A DNA stretch of 64,000 bases, from contig DATKUK010000006.1 of NCBI GenBank assembly GCA_035530655.1, positions 39,494-103,493 of the forward strand, written 5' to 3'. The DNA comes from DATKUK01 sp035530655. GTDB lineage: Bacteria > Planctomycetota > Phycisphaerae > UBA1845 > DATKUK01. Positions 1 through 8,219 of the stretch are shown in pieces; position 1 is the stretch's first letter, and each line of letters opens with the position of its first letter. Under the pieces are notes generated by a model. It did no database searches and was not told the origin of the DNA. It saw only the letters and a program-made list of their open reading frames with translations. The position numbers and the translations under genes were made by a program.

Positions 1-2
1 GC

Positions 3-686
3 GACCGAGACTTCTGCCTGGAGTACGCCGGTGCGTGCAGCCAAGTGATGGTCCATCTGTCGCGCCTGGCGGAGGATTGGATTCTGTACAACAGTTGCGA
101 GTTCGGTTTTCTGCGCATCGACGATGCGTTTTGTACCGGCTCGTCCATGATGCCGCAGAAACGCAATCCCGACCTTCTCGAGCTTGTCCGTGGCAAGACC
201 GGCCGGGTCTTCGGCGCCGTGGCCGGGCTGCTTGCCATGCTGAAGGCTCAGCCGCTCTCCTACAACCGGGACGTGCAGGAAGACAAGTTCCACGTTTTCA
301 CCGCACACGACACCACCAGCGCGTGCCTCAAGGTGTTCGAGGCCATCGTCCGCAATAGTCGGTTCGACGGCGAACGGATGTCGGCTGTCGTGGGCGACGG
401 GCTGCCCGATGCCACCGCACTGGCTGAGTACCTTGTGGGCAAGGGCGTGCCGTTTCGCCAGGCGCATCAGATCGTCGGTGCTCTGGCGGCCGAGTGCGAC
501 CAGCAGGGCCAAAGGCTGGGCGACCTGCCGCTGGAACAACTGCAGCGCGCCTGCGACAGGATCGAAGACAGCGTCTACGAATATCTGGGGCCGGCCAATG
601 TCGTCCGACGATATCGCAGCGAAGGCGCCGCCGGCACCGAGTCGCTTGAGCGCCAGCTGAAACAGTGGCGGGAGCGCCTGCGCTGA
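3..686 (+). CDS. argH: Argininosuccinate lyase, C-terminal part (5' end outside window)
   Basis: Last step of arginine synthesis: cleaves argininosuccinate to arginine and fumarate in the cytoplasm. The frame is open from the first bases, reading DRDF then HLSRLAEDW, so about half the enzyme lies upstream of the window. The fumarase/aspartase superfamily signature GSSMMPQKRNPD (about 150-185) carries the mobile-loop catalytic serine. The C-terminal helical domain is complete and ends in TGA at 684-686. It heads a run of same-strand genes including argB, argD and argF, so it belongs to an arginine cluster. Identity is firm; only the N-terminus is missing because of the cut. Confidence 0.95.
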   Translation, partial: DRDFCLEYAGACSQVMVHLSRLAEDWILYNSCEFGFLRIDDAFCTGSSMMPQKRNPDLLELVRGKTGRVFGAVAGLLAMLKAQPLSYNRDVQEDKFHVFTAHDTTSACLKVFEAIVRNSRFDGERMSAVVGDGLPDATALAEYLVGKGVPFRQAHQIVGALAAECDQQGQRLGDLPLEQLQRACDRIEDSVYEYLGPANVVRRYRSEGAAGTESLERQLKQWRERLR

Positions 687-707
687 CGCCGGCCCGACCG
701 AGTGAAC

Positions 708-1619
708 ATGGCCAAAGGCGAACTGGCTCTGCTCGAGTGGCTGCGGAAGCGAAAGGCTTTCGACCCGCAGCGTGTGCCGATCGGCATTGGCGACGACATG
801 GCCGCCGTTCGCTGCGGTGGCGAGACGGTGCTGCTGACCGCCGACATGCTGTTAGACGGGGTGCACTTCGAGACGGCCAGGCACACTCTCCGACAGATCG
901 GACACAAAGCCATCGCCTCCAGCCTGAGCGACTGCGCCGCGATGGCTGCGACGCCGGCCGCTGCCCTGGTCAGTGTGGCCCTTCCTCGCACCTGGACGAT
1001 GGAGCAGGCCAAGGAACTGTTCGAGGCCATGCGGTCGACCGCCGAGCAGTTTGAGTGCGACATTGTGGGCGGTGATATTACCAGTTGGGACAAGCCTTTA
1101 GCCGTCGACGTAGCCATGCTTGCGCAAATGCCCCACGGGCGCCGTCCCGTGCGGCGCGACGGCGCGCGACCGGGAGACGCCATCTACGTCACGGGCGAAC
1201 TGGGCGGCAGTCTGGCGGGCAGGCACGTGGAGTTCGTTCCTCGCGTACGCGAAGCCTTGAAGCTGGCCGACGGGCTGGGCGATGGGCTCCACGCGATGAT
1301 CGACATCTCCGACGGGCTGGCCTTGGACCTATGGCGAGTCTGCCAGGCGTCCGGTTGTGGCGCCGAATTGGACGCTCATGCCCTCATGCAGGTCGCCAGC
1401 GCCGCGGCCCGTATGCAGCCGGATCGTACGATTCAGCACATCCTGCACGACGGCGAAGATTTCGAGTTACTGCTGGCCACTTCGGGCAATCCCGAGGCGT
1501 TCGCTCCTCGCGGTGCCCTGACGCGCATCGGGCGAATTACGCAAGCCGGCCTGCATTTGCGGCATCCCGACGGGCACACCGAGACCATCGAGCCTCGCGG
1601 CTACGAGCATTTCCGATGA
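708..1619 (+). CDS. thiL: Thiamine-monophosphate kinase
   Basis: Phosphorylates thiamine monophosphate to the active cofactor thiamine diphosphate with ATP. About 303 residues, normal for ThiL. The N-terminal GIGDDMAAV stretch supplies the metal/ATP-binding aspartates, followed by TADMLLDGVHF and later DISDGLALD and HDGEDFELL, all family hallmarks. I prefer ATG 708 (MAKGELALLEWL) to GTG 702, two codons upstream, because the family start aligns there; neither has a strong ribosome site. It sits 21 bases after argH and overlaps tsaE by ATGA, so translation is probably coupled. Confidence 0.95.
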   Translation: MAKGELALLEWLRKRKAFDPQRVPIGIGDDMAAVRCGGETVLLTADMLLDGVHFETARHTLRQIGHKAIASSLSDCAAMAATPAAALVSVALPRTWTMEQAKELFEAMRSTAEQFECDIVGGDITSWDKPLAVDVAMLAQMPHGRRPVRRDGARPGDAIYVTGELGGSLAGRHVEFVPRVREALKLADGLGDGLHAMIDISDGLALDLWRVCQASGCGAELDAHALMQVASAAARMQPDRTIQHILHDGEDFELLLATSGNPEAFAPRGALTRIGRITQAGLHLRHPDGHTETIEPRGYEHFR

Positions 1620-2110
1620 GCCCGCCTCAGCAACGCCGGATCACCAGCACCAGTGTCGAACAGACGCTGGCGATAGGGCGAGGGCTCGGCGCTGCCCTGC
1701 AAAACGGCGATGTATTGGCCCTGATCGGTCCACTCGGGGCCGGCAAGACGCAACTGGTCAAGGGCATTGCCGCGGGCCTGGGCGTGATCGATTTGCGGAA
1801 GGTCAACAGCCCTACCTTTGTGCTGGTCAACGAATATCAGGGGCGGCTCCACCTGTACCACATCGACGTGTATCGGCTGCGCCATGGCAGTGAACTGCAA
1901 GCTCTCGGCTTCGACGAGATGTGTTTGGCCAGCGACGCCGCGGTGGTCATTGAATGGGCGGATCGCGTCGAGGACGTGCTGCCCGACAATTATGTCGGGA
2001 TCCACCTTCATGTCGCCGGCGCCGACCGCCGGGAGTTGGTTCTCGAGGCGAACGGCCGGGGTTGCGGCCACCTGCTAGCCAGCCTTGACAGTACTGGAAT
2101 CGCGTTCTAA
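1616..2110 (+). CDS. tsaE: tRNA threonylcarbamoyladenosine biosynthesis ATPase TsaE
   Basis: ATPase partner of TsaB/TsaD in making the t6A37 modification on ANN-decoding tRNAs. 164 residues. The Walker A motif GPLGAGKT is at about residues 38-45; the family motif NSPTFVLVNEY and the HIDVYRL segment follow, with VIEWADR near residue 121. ATG 1616 overlaps the thiL stop (ATGA), which fixes the start. The open frame runs further upstream inside thiL, but that part is only a shadow. The C-terminal tail after the core is a little longer than in E. coli TsaE. Confidence 0.93.
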   Translation: MSPPQQRRITSTSVEQTLAIGRGLGAALQNGDVLALIGPLGAGKTQLVKGIAAGLGVIDLRKVNSPTFVLVNEYQGRLHLYHIDVYRLRHGSELQALGFDEMCLASDAAVVIEWADRVEDVLPDNYVGIHLHVAGADRRELVLEANGRGCGHLLASLDSTGIAF

Positions 2111-2140
2111 ACTCCTGGTTTCGCATTGGAGCGGCCAACG

Positions 2141-3016
2141 GTGGACACTGCGATAAGCAAAGCTCGCACGCTGATCGAGGCGCTGCCCTACGTCCAGCAG
2201 TATTACGGGCGCATGATCGTAGTGAAGCTGGGCGGATCGATCATGGAAGATGTGACCGCCGAGCGCGAGCTGCTGCGCGATGTGGTGTTCCTCAACTATG
2301 TGGGCGTTCAGCCGATCATCGTGCATGGCGGCGGCAAGGCGATCAGCGACGCGATGCGCCAGGCGGGCGTCGAGCCTCGCTTCGTGCAGGGCCTGCGCTA
2401 CACCGATCAAAAGACATTAGATATCGCCGAACAGGTCTTGTGCGGCCAGATCAACGGGCGAATCGTCGCCACGCTCGAAGAGCTTGGCGTCGAGGCCATC
2501 GGCCTGCACAGCCTGGCCAGTTGCGTGCTCTTTGCCGAACAGGCCGGGGCGGAGGGAGGCGACGGACGCCCCGTCGATGTGGGCCGCGTGGGCCGCGTTA
2601 CGCAGGTCAACGATCGCATCCTTCGCCTGCTGTGCAATGTCGACACGATTCCCGTGATCGCGACGATCGCCCGTGACCCCGACGGCGGCAAGTTGAACGT
2701 GAACGCCGACCATGCCGCCGGAGAGGTCGCTGCCGCCGTCGGTGCCGAGAAGCTCGTCGTATTGTCCGATACCCATGGCGTCCGGTGCGAGCGCGACGAT
2801 CCCGACTCGCTGGTGTCGACGCTGCACGAGGGCGAGATCAGGGACTGGATCGAGCAGGGCCGCATCGATACCGGCATGCTTCCCAAGGTGCAGGCCTGCC
2901 TGCGCGCCCTGGAGGCCGGCGTGAAGAAGGCCCACATCATTGACGGTCGGCTCGCCCACTCCCTGTTGCTGGAAATCTTCACCGACAAGGGCATCGGCAC
3001 GCAGATATTGAGATAG
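2141..3016 (+). CDS. argB: Acetylglutamate kinase
   Basis: Second step of arginine synthesis: ATP-dependent phosphorylation of N-acetylglutamate. About 291 residues of the amino acid kinase fold. KLGGSIM (ATP phosphate-binding glycines), IIVHGGGKAI and the NVNAD segment near the C-terminal ATP site are visible. GTG 2141 is preferred: GGAG at 2128-2131 is 9 bases upstream, and the protein then starts at the usual helix before YVQQYYGRMIVVKLGG. TTG 2126 would add five residues and lies on that ribosome site. The N-terminal helix before the kinase core is the kind found in arginine-sensitive hexameric forms, so feedback inhibition is possible but unproven. Confidence 0.95.
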   Translation: MDTAISKARTLIEALPYVQQYYGRMIVVKLGGSIMEDVTAERELLRDVVFLNYVGVQPIIVHGGGKAISDAMRQAGVEPRFVQGLRYTDQKTLDIAEQVLCGQINGRIVATLEELGVEAIGLHSLASCVLFAEQAGAEGGDGRPVDVGRVGRVTQVNDRILRLLCNVDTIPVIATIARDPDGGKLNVNADHAAGEVAAAVGAEKLVVLSDTHGVRCERDDPDSLVSTLHEGEIRDWIEQGRIDTGMLPKVQACLRALEAGVKKAHIIDGRLAHSLLLEIFTDKGIGTQILR

Positions 3017-3075
3017 GCGTCTCGACTCGCTGCGGGCGGCAGACTGGAACGGGACTCTTTCCGAGGGATAAAACG

Positions 3076-4278
3076 TTGAATTCACAGCAAGAAGTCTTCG
3101 AACAATACGGCAAGTACGTCATCGGCAATTACGGACGCATGCCCGTTGTCGTCGTCCGGGCCGAGGGTAGCTACTTCTGGGACTTAAGCGACAAGCGGTA
3201 CCTCGATCTGTTTCCCGGATGGGGGTGCAGCGCGATCGGGCACTGCCACCCGAAGGTGGTAGCCGCCGTCCGTGAGCAGGTAGGGCGCCTGATCCACATG
3301 GACAACACGTTCTACACGCTCGAACAGGGGCGGCTTGGGCAGATGGTCAGCGAACGCAGCTTCGGCGGTCAGTGCTTCTTCTGCAACAGCGGCGCCGAAG
3401 CGGTCGAAGCCGCCATCAAGCTTGCGCGTCGCGCCACGCCCGCGGGGCGCTACAAAATCATCACCATGGAGAAAAGCTTCCACGGTCGAACGTACGGGGC
3501 GATGTCGGCGACTGCCCAGTCGAAGACGCACGCGGGCAACGAGCCGCTGCTGGCCGGCTTCGTGTATGTGCCGTTTAACGACCTCGATGCCGTCGAAAAG
3601 GCCATCGACGACGAGGTTGCCGCCGTGCTCGTCGAGCCCGTCCAGGGCGAAGGCGGTGTCAACGTGGCCGCCGACGGCTATCTGGCCGGTCTTCGGGAGC
3701 TGTGCGACCGACACAATATGGTGCTGATCTTTGACGAGGTGCAGTGCGGAGGAGGCCGCACCGGACGATGGTTCGGCTATCAACACTGGGGCGTCGAACC
3801 CGACATCATGACGCTGGCCAAGTCGCTCGGCGGCGGTGCCCCCATCGGTGCGGTCGTGGCCAAACCCGAGGTCGCCGCAACGCTGACTCCCGGATCGCAT
3901 GCCTCGACCTTCGGCGCCAACCCTCTGGTGGTTTCCGCCGCCATCGCCACCATCGAAGCCATTGAGCAGGAGGACCTTCTGGCCAATGCCCAACAGACGG
4001 GCGAGTACGCGCGCGGCAAGGCGCGCGAGTTGGCCGGGCGCTGCGATCTGGTCGGCGCGACCCGTGGATTGGGTCTGATGCTGGGGATCGAGCTGAGGAT
4101 TCCCGGGGCGCAGATCGTCGCCGATGCGATGGAGGCCGGTCTGCGAGTAAACTGCACTCAGGACACCATCTTACGTATGCTGCCGGCGATGAACGTCACA
4201 CGCGAGCAACTCGACGAAGGGTTCGTCATACTCGAGCAGGTGCTTCGCCGCGCCGTCGAGAAGGGGGTGACAGGATGA
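3076..4278 (+). CDS. argD: Acetylornithine aminotransferase
   Basis: PLP-dependent class III aminotransferase converting N-acetylglutamate semialdehyde to N-acetylornithine. 400 residues. FFCNSGAEAVEAAIKLAR and SFHGRTYGAMSAT mark the cofactor pocket; FDEVQCGGGRTG and TLAKSLGGGAPIGA carry the PLP aspartate partner region and the Schiff-base lysine. Start is TTG 3076 with GAGGG at 3063-3067, 8 bases upstream; no better in-frame ATG precedes the core. The last four bases overlap argF (ATGA). It could also act in lysine synthesis as DapC, as ArgD does elsewhere. Confidence 0.95.
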   Translation: MNSQQEVFEQYGKYVIGNYGRMPVVVVRAEGSYFWDLSDKRYLDLFPGWGCSAIGHCHPKVVAAVREQVGRLIHMDNTFYTLEQGRLGQMVSERSFGGQCFFCNSGAEAVEAAIKLARRATPAGRYKIITMEKSFHGRTYGAMSATAQSKTHAGNEPLLAGFVYVPFNDLDAVEKAIDDEVAAVLVEPVQGEGGVNVAADGYLAGLRELCDRHNMVLIFDEVQCGGGRTGRWFGYQHWGVEPDIMTLAKSLGGGAPIGAVVAKPEVAATLTPGSHASTFGANPLVVSAAIATIEAIEQEDLLANAQQTGEYARGKARELAGRCDLVGATRGLGLMLGIELRIPGAQIVADAMEAGLRVNCTQDTILRMLPAMNVTREQLDEGFVILEQVLRRAVEKGVTG

Positions 4279-5234
4279 ACCTGCCCGACCCTTTGCGCAA
4301 TCTTGAGAACTTCGTGGCCGTCGCCGACCACTCGCCCGAAACGATCTGCGCTCTGCTCGACTATGCGGTCGAGCAGAAGAAGCGATTCCGTGCGGGCCGA
4401 CTGGGACCCTCACTAGAGCGCAAGACCCTCGCCATGATCTTTGAGAAGCCGTCGCTACGGACCCGCATCAGTTTTGAGGCGGCGATGGTCCACCTCGGCG
4501 GGCATGCGATCTGCCTCGATCAGCATCACATCGGCCTGGGAAAACGCGAGGCCGTCGAAGACGTCGCACGCGTCACCGGTCGCATGTGCGATGGAATCAT
4601 GGCGCGGACCTTCAGTCACGAACACGTCGAGGCGCTGGCCCGGTATGCCAATGTGCCCGTGATCAACGGTCTGACCGATCAATTCCACCCCTGTCAGGCC
4701 ATGGCCGACATGATGACCGTGCTCGAGCATTTCGGAGACGTGGCCGGCCGCACTCTCGTCTTTGTCGGCGACGGCAACAATGTCGCTCGATCGCTCGCAT
4801 GGGCATGTTTCAAGCTCGGGGCCAACTTCGTCAACGTCTGCCCCCAGTCGTATCAACTCGAAGCTGAGTTGATCGAGCAACTCAGCCGCGAGGCAACCGG
4901 CCTGACGTTCGCTCGCACCGACGACATAGCCGGCGCGGTCGCCCGGGCCGACGTGATCTACACCGATACCTGGGTTTCGATGGGTCAGGAGGACGAAAAG
5001 CAGCAACGCCAGCGGGACTTCGCCGACTATCAGGTCAACCAGCAGTTGGTGGATCGGGCGCCCGCCCATGCGGTGGTCATGCACTGTCTGCCGGCCTATC
5101 GTGAGGTGGAAATCACCTCCGAGGTGCTCGATTCGCCTCGGTGTATCGCGCTGGACGAAGCTGAAAATCGCCTGCACTTTCAGAGGGCCCTGCTGGAGGT
5201 GCTTATGGCCCACGGCAACACAACGCGAGGCTGA
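4275..5234 (+). CDS. argF: Ornithine carbamoyltransferase
   Basis: Makes citrulline from ornithine and carbamoyl phosphate. 319 residues. The carbamoyl-phosphate loop reads EKPSLRTRISFE, with Leu where many OTCases have Thr in STRTR; this variant is common outside proteobacteria. HPCQAMADMM (second phosphate motif) and HCLPAYREVE (ornithine-side Cys) are intact, arguing for ornithine rather than acetyl- or succinyl-ornithine as substrate. ATG 4275 overlaps the argD stop. With argH, argB and argD, only argA/argJ, argC and argG are absent from the visible window. Confidence 0.94.
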   Translation: MNLPDPLRNLENFVAVADHSPETICALLDYAVEQKKRFRAGRLGPSLERKTLAMIFEKPSLRTRISFEAAMVHLGGHAICLDQHHIGLGKREAVEDVARVTGRMCDGIMARTFSHEHVEALARYANVPVINGLTDQFHPCQAMADMMTVLEHFGDVAGRTLVFVGDGNNVARSLAWACFKLGANFVNVCPQSYQLEAELIEQLSREATGLTFARTDDIAGAVARADVIYTDTWVSMGQEDEKQQRQRDFADYQVNQQLVDRAPAHAVVMHCLPAYREVEITSEVLDSPRCIALDEAENRLHFQRALLEVLMAHGNTTRG

Positions 5235-5276
5235 CCGGGCCGTTCGTTCAACGGCGCGTCGGCTAGGGAGGCTGCG

Positions 5277-6038
5277 GTGCTCAGATCCGATGGACGACGA
5301 GCCAACCAGCTCAGACCGATCGAGATACAGCGTGGTTACACCGAACTCGCCCACGGGTCGGTCCTGATGGCCATGGGGAAGACGCGCGTCCTGTGCACGG
5401 CCAGCGTCGAGCCGGGCGTGCCCGAGTGGCGCGAATCGCAGAACAGCGGATGGTTGACCGCCGAGTACGATATGCTTCCGGCTTCGACCGGCAGGCGCCG
5501 GATGCGAAGCCGCAATCGAGTCGACGGTCGATCACAGGAGATCCAGCGCCTGATTGGCCGCGCCCTGCGTGCCGTCGTCGATATGGACAAACTCGCACCG
5601 TACACGGTTTGGATCGACTGCGATGTCGTGCAGGCCGATGGCGGCACGCGGACCGCCGCCATCACCGGCGCATTCGTCGCCCTGCACGACGCCGTCGACC
5701 GTGCTCTTGCAGGCAAGTTGATCGCTGAACAACCGATCCTCGACAGCATCGCGGCCGTCAGCGTTGGGCGGGTTAACGGTACGCTGCTGCTGGATCTGGA
5801 TTATCAGGAAGACGCCGCCGCCGAAGTCGACCTCAACGCTGCCATGACGGGCACCGGGCGGTTCGTAGAGATCCAGGGAACAGGCGAATCGGCCACTTTT
5901 ACTCGAGCCGAGCTTGATAGAATGTTACGGTTGGTCGAACGCGGGTGCCGGCAGCTTCATCGCTGCCAGCAGCAGGCCCTCGATCGTACGAGGCCCGGTG
6001 CCACCCGTTTAGCGAAACGATCACCAACCAGGCGTTAG
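5277..6038 (+). CDS. rph: Ribonuclease PH
   Basis: Phosphate-dependent 3'-5' exoribonuclease that trims tRNA precursors. 253 residues. It opens with LRSDGRRANQLRPI, then GSVLMAMGKTRVLCTASVE, the RNA-binding segment RRRMRSRNRVDGRSQEIQRLIGR (written here in parts: RMRSRNRVDGR, QEIQRLIGRALR) and the IDCDVVQADGGTRTAAITGA active-site strand, and ends with the usual helical tail. Start is GTG 5277, with GGGAGG about eight bases upstream. rph followed by rdgB is a common bacterial pairing; here a lipoprotein gene lies between them. Confidence 0.95.
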   Translation: MLRSDGRRANQLRPIEIQRGYTELAHGSVLMAMGKTRVLCTASVEPGVPEWRESQNSGWLTAEYDMLPASTGRRRMRSRNRVDGRSQEIQRLIGRALRAVVDMDKLAPYTVWIDCDVVQADGGTRTAAITGAFVALHDAVDRALAGKLIAEQPILDSIAAVSVGRVNGTLLLDLDYQEDAAAEVDLNAAMTGTGRFVEIQGTGESATFTRAELDRMLRLVERGCRQLHRCQQQALDRTRPGATRLAKRSPTRR

Positions 6039-6044
6039 ACGTCC

Positions 6045-6854
6045 ATGTGCCGTCAAGCGATTTGGCTGACCCTCGTACCGCTGGCCTGTTTCGCCTGCGA
6101 CCCACCGCAGGCAGGGACCGCGTGGAATTGGGATCTCGGCGCGCGCGCCAACAGGCAAGCCTGGACCATCCTCTGCCTGGAAGCCGCCGATCCGCAGCGT
6201 CAAACCAACGTCGAGATGCTGGCCGAAGGCCTGCGCCAGCGCAAGGAGCTGGACGGCTCGGAAGTCCACGTCGAGCATGGCCCTCAGGTAAGCCGCATCT
6301 ACTACGGTACTTACTACGGCAGCACGGACCGAGCCACCGGTCGCTGGCGGCTTGATCCGCGTTGTGCTCGGGACGTGCGGTACATTCGATCACTGAGCGT
6401 CGGCGAGGCCATGCCCTTCCTCATGGCCAAGCCCATGCCCAGGCCGACGCTTCGCGAGGATCCGCCGGAGTGGGACCTGCGCAACGCCCCCGGCGTGTAC
6501 GCCCTGCAAGTCTGCTACTGCATCAACAAGCCGGGGTTTCCCGATCGCCGTGAGGGCGCCGTGGCCATCGTCCGACAACTCCGCAGCGAAGGCGAGCAGG
6601 CCTACTACTACCACGGATCCGTCAAAAGCCTGGTCTGCGTGGGGAGTTTTGACGAATCCGCAGTCACCGCAGACAGGCAAGGGCGCCGCCGCTACAGTCA
6701 GGAAGTCATCGATCTGCAGAACCGGCGAGAGGACTTTCAATTCAACACCGAATGGCTTCAGAAGGTATACCGCATCGGCCCCGACGGCCAGCGGAACGCG
6801 GCCAAATCCTTCCTAGTGGGAATTCCGCGGGATGAGGAATCGCCGCTATGGTGA
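6045..6854 (+). CDS. Putative secreted or lipid-anchored protein of unknown function
   Basis: 269 residues, not recognised as a named family. The first 20 residues are hydrophobic with cysteines at 15 and 18 (PLACFACDP), which looks like an export signal with an imperfect lipobox. The mature part contains SRIYYGTYYGS, YALQVCYCIN and a conserved-looking C-terminal half rich in aromatic residues (DFQFNTEWLQKVYRIG). It starts 6 bases after rph and overlaps rdgB by 7 bases, so all three are probably translated from one message. Its place between two RNA/nucleotide-hygiene genes does not say what it does. Confidence 0.75.
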   Translation: MCRQAIWLTLVPLACFACDPPQAGTAWNWDLGARANRQAWTILCLEAADPQRQTNVEMLAEGLRQRKELDGSEVHVEHGPQVSRIYYGTYYGSTDRATGRWRLDPRCARDVRYIRSLSVGEAMPFLMAKPMPRPTLREDPPEWDLRNAPGVYALQVCYCINKPGFPDRREGAVAIVRQLRSEGEQAYYYHGSVKSLVCVGSFDESAVTADRQGRRRYSQEVIDLQNRREDFQFNTEWLQKVYRIGPDGQRNAAKSFLVGIPRDEESPLW

Positions 6855-7477
6855 CCGAGCCGACAGTCGACCGCCTCCTGGTGGCGACCACGAATCCCGG
6901 TAAATTTCGCGAAATCGCCGAGCTGTTGGGCTCACTACCGATCGAACTGGTCAGCCTCGATAAGCTTGCGCCCGCGCCACCGGTTGCCGAGGATGGGGCG
7001 ACGTTCGCGGAGAACGCCACCAAGAAAGCACAGCACTACGCAGCCTGGAGCGGCATGTGGGCCCTGGGCGAGGACTCGGGCCTCGAGGTACACGCCCTTG
7101 GCGGCGCGCCGGGCGTTTACTCCGCCCGATACGCTGGTCCCGAGGCCAATGATGCCGCCAACAACGCCAAGCTGGTCAAGGCCCTGGCCGATGTGCCGAC
7201 GCACGAACGTCAGGCGCGGTTCCGCTGCGCGATGGTGCTGGCGGCGCCCGACCGCGTCCTCGCCCAAACCGAGGGAACCGTCGAAGGCTGCATCATCGAC
7301 CAGCCGCGTGGCCACAACGGCTTCGGCTACGACCCACACTTCTTTGTGCCGGAACTAGGTTGTACGACGGCCGAACTGCCCCGGCATCGGAAGAACGAAA
7401 TCAGCCACCGTGGACAGGCGCTTCGCGCCATGCGGCGGGCCATCCATGCCCTGCTCACCAAGCACCCCGCCGGCTAG
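6848..7477 (+). CDS. rdgB: XTP/dITP diphosphatase (RdgB/HAM1)
   Basis: House-cleaning pyrophosphatase that removes ITP, dITP and XTP before they enter nucleic acids. 209 residues. TTNPGKFREI (substrate and metal loop), EDSGLEVHALGGAPGVYSAR (catalytic Asp) and GHNGFGYDPHF are intact. ATG 6848 overlaps the upstream gene by 7 bases, typical of translational coupling. A short hairpin (AGGGCC/GGCCCT, 7508-7523) follows the stop and may weakly end the operon before the polyamine promoter. Confidence 0.95.
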   Translation: MVTEPTVDRLLVATTNPGKFREIAELLGSLPIELVSLDKLAPAPPVAEDGATFAENATKKAQHYAAWSGMWALGEDSGLEVHALGGAPGVYSARYAGPEANDAANNAKLVKALADVPTHERQARFRCAMVLAAPDRVLAQTEGTVEGCIIDQPRGHNGFGYDPHFFVPELGCTTAELPRHRKNEISHRGQALRAMRRAIHALLTKHPAG

Positions 7478-7528
7478 ACACGGTCGGGTGTAGTCCGGCT
7501 GCCTCCGAGGGCCAAGGGGCCCTTCTCC

Positions 7529-7557
7529 TTGGCGGGGCGTCTACATGCCTCTATAAT
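7529..7557 (+). promoter_or_regulatory. Sigma-70-type promoter of the polyamine genes
   Basis: TTGGCG at 7529-7534 and a perfect TATAAT at 7552-7557 are 17 bases apart. The predicted start near 7564 leaves a leader of about 54 bases before the arginine decarboxylase ATG. It separates the arginine/rph/rdgB run from the polyamine genes. Confidence 0.65.
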
Positions 7558-7617
7558 CGCCCCGACTTCACAGCGGATTCTCGGCTAAGTGCGGTTGATT
7601 GCTGGAGGATAGGCCAC

Positions 7618-8166
7618 ATGGCATTGGTGCCGAAGGAGATGATCTTCACCAAGGGCGTGGGACAACACCGCCACAACCTTCAGTCTTTCGAACTGGCGTT
7701 GCGCCAGGCCGGCATCGCGCACTGCAATCTGGTGCGCGTCAGCAGTATTTTCCCGCCTGGCTGCAAGATCGTACCGTGGCGGGTCGGACTACGGAAACTC
7801 CAGCCGGGCCAGATCACCCATGTCGTCCTGGCCGAGACGCGCACCGACGAGCCGGGCCGACTGCTCGCCGCGGGCATCGGCTTGGCCGTACCGGCCGGCG
7901 GCGACAAATATGGCTACATCTCCGAGCACCACGGCTTCGGCATGACGGCCCGCAAGTGTGCCGACCTGGTCGAGGATATGGCTGCTTCTATGCTGGCCTC
8001 CACTCTGGGCATTGAATTTGATCCGGATACGGCCTATGACGAACGGCGCGAAATCTATCGGATGAGCGGTCAGATCGTTCGCACCCAGGCCGTCGTACAG
8101 ACGGCCAAGGCCGACAAGAACGGTCTGTGGACCACCGTGGTTGCGGCCGCCGTGTTCATCTACTGA
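7618..8166 (+). CDS. Pyruvoyl-dependent arginine decarboxylase
   Basis: Converts arginine to agmatine using a self-generated pyruvoyl group instead of PLP. 182 residues. The self-cleavage site is the Ser-Ser pair in LVRVSSIFPPG (residues 42-43); cleavage would give a short beta chain and an alpha chain capped by pyruvate. VPAGGDKYGYISEHHG and the closing VVAAAVFIY match the family. ATG 7618 has GGAGG at 7604-7608; the frame is open further upstream, but that part is not family sequence. It is the first gene after a good promoter and is followed by a deoxyhypusine-synthase-like gene and an agmatinase, so it is the entry step of a polyamine route. Confidence 0.93.
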   Translation: MALVPKEMIFTKGVGQHRHNLQSFELALRQAGIAHCNLVRVSSIFPPGCKIVPWRVGLRKLQPGQITHVVLAETRTDEPGRLLAAGIGLAVPAGGDKYGYISEHHGFGMTARKCADLVEDMAASMLASTLGIEFDPDTAYDERREIYRMSGQIVRTQAVVQTAKADKNGLWTTVVAAAVFIY

Positions 8167-8219
8167 TCGCTTGGCAGCATGGCGAATCCGCAGGACTCGA
8201 TCGTATCAAGAGGGAGTTC

